Source: Ignavibacteriales bacterium (GTDB taxonomy: Bacteria; Bacteroidota; Ignavibacteria; Ignavibacteriales; Ignavibacteriaceae). Taken from it: a stretch of DNA of 64,000 bases. This document shows, piece after piece, positions 61,460-64,000 of the stretch. The translations under genes were made by a program, and so were the position numbers. The notes under the pieces are model-generated. The model did no database searches. It was not told the DNA's origin and saw nothing but the letters and a program-made list of their open reading frames with translations. The stretch is taken from contig JADJHL010000011.1 in NCBI GenBank assembly GCA_016707585.1, forward strand, positions 1 to 64,000. Direction: 5' to 3'. Position 1 is the stretch's first letter; every line of letters starts with the position of its first letter.

Positions 61460-62844
61460 TGTACATTGTGCATTGTAAATTGTTCATTGATCTTGTCGCA
61501 GACAAGAGCGGCGTTTTTTACACAATCTCCCACTGAAATTCCACCACGATAGTTGCCGCTTATAAATAAACCGGGATTTCGTTTTTCAAAATCATCAAAA
61601 AATCTTTCGTGTTCAACATATCCTAAATTGTACTGCGGAATTGCCTTTTCCCAGAATCGTTCAGAAGTAAAAATAGGATCGGAAGAAATTCCCATTAGCT
61701 CTTCAAACTCATTTCTAACTTTTAACAATAAAGAATTTCTGTCTTCTTTAACAAAATCAGGATTGCGTGATCCTCCAACAAACAAAGTAAACGCGGCTTT
61801 TGTTTCATCTGTTCGATCTGAAAAAATAATAGAACTCCAAAGCGCACCCAGAAAAGATTTGTTTTCTTTAGCTGGAATTAAAAATCCAAATCCATCTAAA
61901 TCTTGTTTTATATCTTTTCTATCGTAAACCAAATAGTAAACTAAAACCGGAGGATAATAAATTGTATCTGCATGAGTCTTAAATTCCTTATCATACTTTG
62001 TAAAAAGAGAACTAGCGATATAAGACGGAATTGTAGATAGGACAGCATCACAATCAATTTTGTTTATTGTTCCAATTTGTAGATAAGAAACTGAAAATCT
62101 ATTTTCGGATTTATCAACAGAAGTAACTTCACTCGAAAGTAAAATGTTGGAGCCAAAATATTTTTCAATCGCTTTGGGAAGTGTAATCATTCCGCTTTTA
62201 AAGGATAACATTTTTGCAGATTGCTTAGCAACCTCTGCTCGTTTTTTTCTTTCGCGGATGCTTCGGATTGTTCCAACAATCAATCCGCCATACTTTTCTT
62301 CCAAGGCATAAAGTTTTGGAAATGCAGATTTAACACTTAAATCCTCTGGTCTGCCTGCATAAACCCCAGCAACAAAAGGATTAATAGCATAATCTAAAAA
62401 CTCCTGTCCTAATCTTCGCTTAACAAATTCAGCAAGACTTTGATAATAACCATCATTTGATCTTCCTATAAACGGCTCGGCCATCAAACGCAGTTTTGCT
62501 TTTCCGGAAAATAATTTGGTTTTGAATAGTCCTGGTGGAGACATTGGAAGCGAGTGTAGTGTGTTATCACGAAGTATATATCTTTTGTTTGCTTGCTTGC
62601 TGGCATATAAAACTTCATGTTCAAGTTCAAGTTCACGGATCAATTGTCCAATAACGGGAGTAGTTTCTAATGCGCTGTTTGGTCCCCGATCAAATAAAAA
62701 TCCATTTTCCATCACACTTTCAATTGAACCGCCAACAGCATCGTTCTTCTCTATAATTGTAACATCAACCCCTTTTTTAGATAAAAGATAAGCAGATGTT
62801 AAACCGGAAATTCCTGCACCAATAACGATTATTTTTTTATTCAT
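61456..62844 (-). CDS. hemG: Protoporphyrinogen oxidase (HemY type)
   Basis: This 462-residue flavoprotein oxidises protoporphyrinogen IX late in heme synthesis. The FAD site is IVIGAGISGLTSAYLLSKKG with IIEKNDAVGGSIES, followed by the substrate-binding part RGPNSALETTPVIGQLIREL, and the closing SGNYRGGISVGDCVKNA. The symbol hemG or hemY is used for this family. The final residues after DKINEQ are encoded by the terminal repeat of the next gene, so the natural C-terminus may have been replaced. Confidence 0.92.
   Translation of the reverse strand: MNKKIIVIGAGISGLTSAYLLSKKGVDVTIIEKNDAVGGSIESVMENGFLFDRGPNSALETTPVIGQLIRELELEHEVLYASKQANKRYILRDNTLHSLPMSPPGLFKTKLFSGKAKLRLMAEPFIGRSNDGYYQSLAEFVKRRLGQEFLDYAINPFVAGVYAGRPEDLSVKSAFPKLYALEEKYGGLIVGTIRSIRERKKRAEVAKQSAKMLSFKSGMITLPKAIEKYFGSNILLSSEVTSVDKSENRFSVSYLQIGTINKIDCDAVLSTIPSYIASSLFTKYDKEFKTHADTIYYPPVLVYYLVYDRKDIKQDLDGFGFLIPAKENKSFLGALWSSIIFSDRTDETKAAFTLFVGGSRNPDFVKEDRNSLLLKVRNEFEELMGISSDPIFTSERFWEKAIPQYNLGYVEHERFFDDFEKRNPGLFISGNYRGGISVGDCVKNAALVCDKINEQFTMHNVQ
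61457..61489. repeat. Right terminal repeat of four-helix gene
   Basis: CATTGTACATTGTGCATTG and TAAATTGTTCATTG, built from inverted copies of the words at 61046. It encodes the last residues of the oxidase (NEQFTMHNVQ) and the start of the four-helix gene. Confidence 0.7.
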
Positions 62845-62882
62845 AATATATTTTACGGCTTTAATATAATCTTGAACTTAAC

Positions 62883-62913
62883 CTAAATTTGAACTTCTTT
62901 TGATCAAATTTAG
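62883..62913. promoter_or_regulatory. Inverted repeat CTAAATTTGA-N11-TCAAATTTAG
   Basis: Perfect ten-base arms in the divergent gap between the oxidase gene and the lipoprotein gene at 63032. It could be an operator or a transcript hairpin. Confidence 0.4.
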
Positions 62914-63031
62914 TAAAAGATATTAGAAGATTGAATGCAAATTCTTAAGATACACCGAACACTTAATTTTTGTGTTTGAAATAACACGTAAGCTTTTTTA
63001 CATTTGAATAGATATTTTTCTGGGAGATAAA

Positions 63032-63409
63032 ATGAAATTTATTATTATACTTTTAATGGGATTAGTTATTGCCTCATGTTCGGAATTTGAAGATGATGAA
63101 ATAACCACAACCATTCCAATCGAAACTTTTTCTGTTCAAAACAGATCAAACTTAACAATAGAGTTTACCGCATCAAACTCTTGTGGTAGCATGTGTTGGA
63201 AAAGAACATACTTTGAGAAAACAATAAACGGCAATGATGTAATTATTAAGGCATATGCTGTCGCTGATGGCTCAACTGTGTGCCCTGCAGTATGTGTTAG
63301 TGTTGATATACCGGTAAGCATTACACTTCCAGCGCCCGGCAATTATAATTTTCATTTTTGGAAAAGCAACACAAACAGTGTTGATACAACAATATTAATA
63401 GAAATGTAA
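63032..63409 (+). CDS. Small lipoprotein
   Basis: This 125-residue protein has a lipoprotein signal (FIIILLMGLVIASC, Cys16) and a beta-rich mature part with two cysteine pairs (SNSCGSMCWK and VCPAVCVS). AGGAGAT-like GGGAGAT precedes the ATG. No family is recognised. In size and plan it recalls the lipoprotein at 34828, without clear sequence identity. Confidence 0.8.
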   Translation: MKFIIILLMGLVIASCSEFEDDEITTTIPIETFSVQNRSNLTIEFTASNSCGSMCWKRTYFEKTINGNDVIIKAYAVADGSTVCPAVCVSVDIPVSITLPAPGNYNFHFWKSNTNSVDTTILIEM

Positions 63410-63414
63410 AATAC

Positions 63415-63450
63415 AACCTTCGAGGTTAGGATTTATAACCTCGAAGGGTT
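63415..63450. terminator. Bidirectional hairpin between convergent genes
   Basis: AACCTTCGAGGTTA and TAACCTCGAAGGGTT pair over 12-13 bases around a short loop. It lies between two gene ends and resembles dispersed CCTTCGAGG repeats. Confidence 0.7.
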
Positions 63451-63456
63451 AAATAA

Positions 63457-63903
63457 TTATAACGAATTCTTTAAATGATCTACATAAGCAACCGGACCGC
63501 CAGGTTGATAACCCGTTTGTAAAACCATAACACCGCTTGAATTGAATAGTAGTACTGTTGGAAAACCCTGTACTCCATATTTTTGAGCAAGTTGATTATT
63601 ATACATTTTTGTTTCGTTACTTTGCTCAATGCTTCTAGGAAAATCAAGTTTAACCAGAATCAAGTTTTCTTCAGCATAATCAGCAAACTCTGATTTTGAA
63701 AACACTTCATCACTTAGCTTTATGCACCATTGGCACCAATCGCTGCCAGTAAAGTTTACAAGCACAGCTTTGTTTTCGGTCTTAGCTTTTTGCAATGCTG
63801 TTTCAAGATTGGTTTCCCAGTTTAACCCATCTTTTGAGGCACTTTTACTGCAACCAATTAAAATAGCTGTTAACAAAATCGTTGATACAAATATTTTTTT
63901 CAA
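63457..63903 (-). CDS. Thioredoxin-fold lipoprotein
   Basis: This 148-residue protein has a lipobox (LTAILIGC, Cys18), so it is probably membrane-anchored in the periplasm. The thioredoxin fold has active site GSDWCQWCIKL (Cys57 and Cys60) and the cis-proline loop GVQGFPTVLLFN. It resembles DsbD-type or DUF255-like thiol reductants. It may reduce or form disulfides in exported proteins. No partner is adjacent. Confidence 0.9.
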   Translation of the reverse strand: MKKIFVSTILLTAILIGCSKSASKDGLNWETNLETALQKAKTENKAVLVNFTGSDWCQWCIKLSDEVFSKSEFADYAEENLILVKLDFPRSIEQSNETKMYNNQLAQKYGVQGFPTVLLFNSSGVMVLQTGYQPGGPVAYVDHLKNSL

Positions 63904-63966
63904 TTAAAACTCCTTTAAAATTTTCAAATAGTATGATTCAAAATCAACCAAATAGATTCTGCTTTT

Positions 63967-64000
63967 CTTAGTGAAACCAAGTGATCTAGTGCCTAAGTGG
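63967..64000. repeat. Left arm of a long inverted repeat, cut by window edge
   Basis: CTTAGTGAAACCAAGTG and the following CTAAGTGG resemble the left arm of the element at 49969. The right arm would lie outside the window. Confidence 0.55.

Overview
The window reads as an AT-rich chromosome segment from the Bacteroidota/Ignavibacteriota side of the tree. The evidence is a type IX secretion C-terminal sorting domain (56.0-57.3 kb), many OmpA-family and lipoprotein genes, TAnnTTTG promoter-like elements, few strong Shine-Dalgarno sequences, and dispersed palindromes of a kind common in that group. It spans the replication-origin neighbourhood: patatin/BamA-like gene, yidC, rnpA and rpmH run leftward, and dnaA, a lipoprotein gene, dnaN, recF, a DUF721 gene, gyrB and gyrA run rightward. 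The roughly 560-bp gap between rpmH and dnaA is the best oriC candidate.

Left part (0.1-7.4 kb): tex, an extremely acidic small protein, a Nudix hydrolase, a ClbS/DfsB-like protein, an LTA-synthase-like sulfatase, and three small enzyme-like genes inside or beside a short duplication of the sulfatase 3' end. At 7.6-17.8 kb there is a frameshifted rubrerythrin and then a co-directional run of about nine exported proteins: three OmpA-type, two paralogous coiled-coil, one leucine-rich, one LolA/DUF4412-like, and two of unknown family. Five genes in this stretch carry apparent single-base frameshifts. At 17.9-27.2 kb lie a bacteriohemerythrin, glycogen synthase, an Mrr-like nuclease, an AlkA-like glycosylase, cupins and small membrane proteins.

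Origin part (27.2-42.5 kb): replication initiation, gyrase, RNase P protein, ribosomal protein L34 and membrane insertion. A DnaA box overlaps the dnaA start codon. The usual N-terminus of GyrA lies behind a 13-A tract with no start codon in frame.

Right part (42.6-64 kb): an M28 peptidase, a hybrid histidine kinase, and a 2.4-kb block of leftward genes bounded by imperfect direct repeats and containing two attC-like inverted-repeat structures. Then come hemL, a 5'-nucleotidase-like esterase, a tricorn-like protease, a DUF2461 protein, a type IX cargo protein, a MOSC protein and a metallophosphoesterase. A heme pair (hemB and a HemY-type protoporphyrinogen oxidase) is split by a four-helix-bundle gene with its own terminal inverted repeats. 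No tRNA, rRNA, CRISPR array, transposase or integrase was recognised. All functional calls come from reading the translations; no database search was run.
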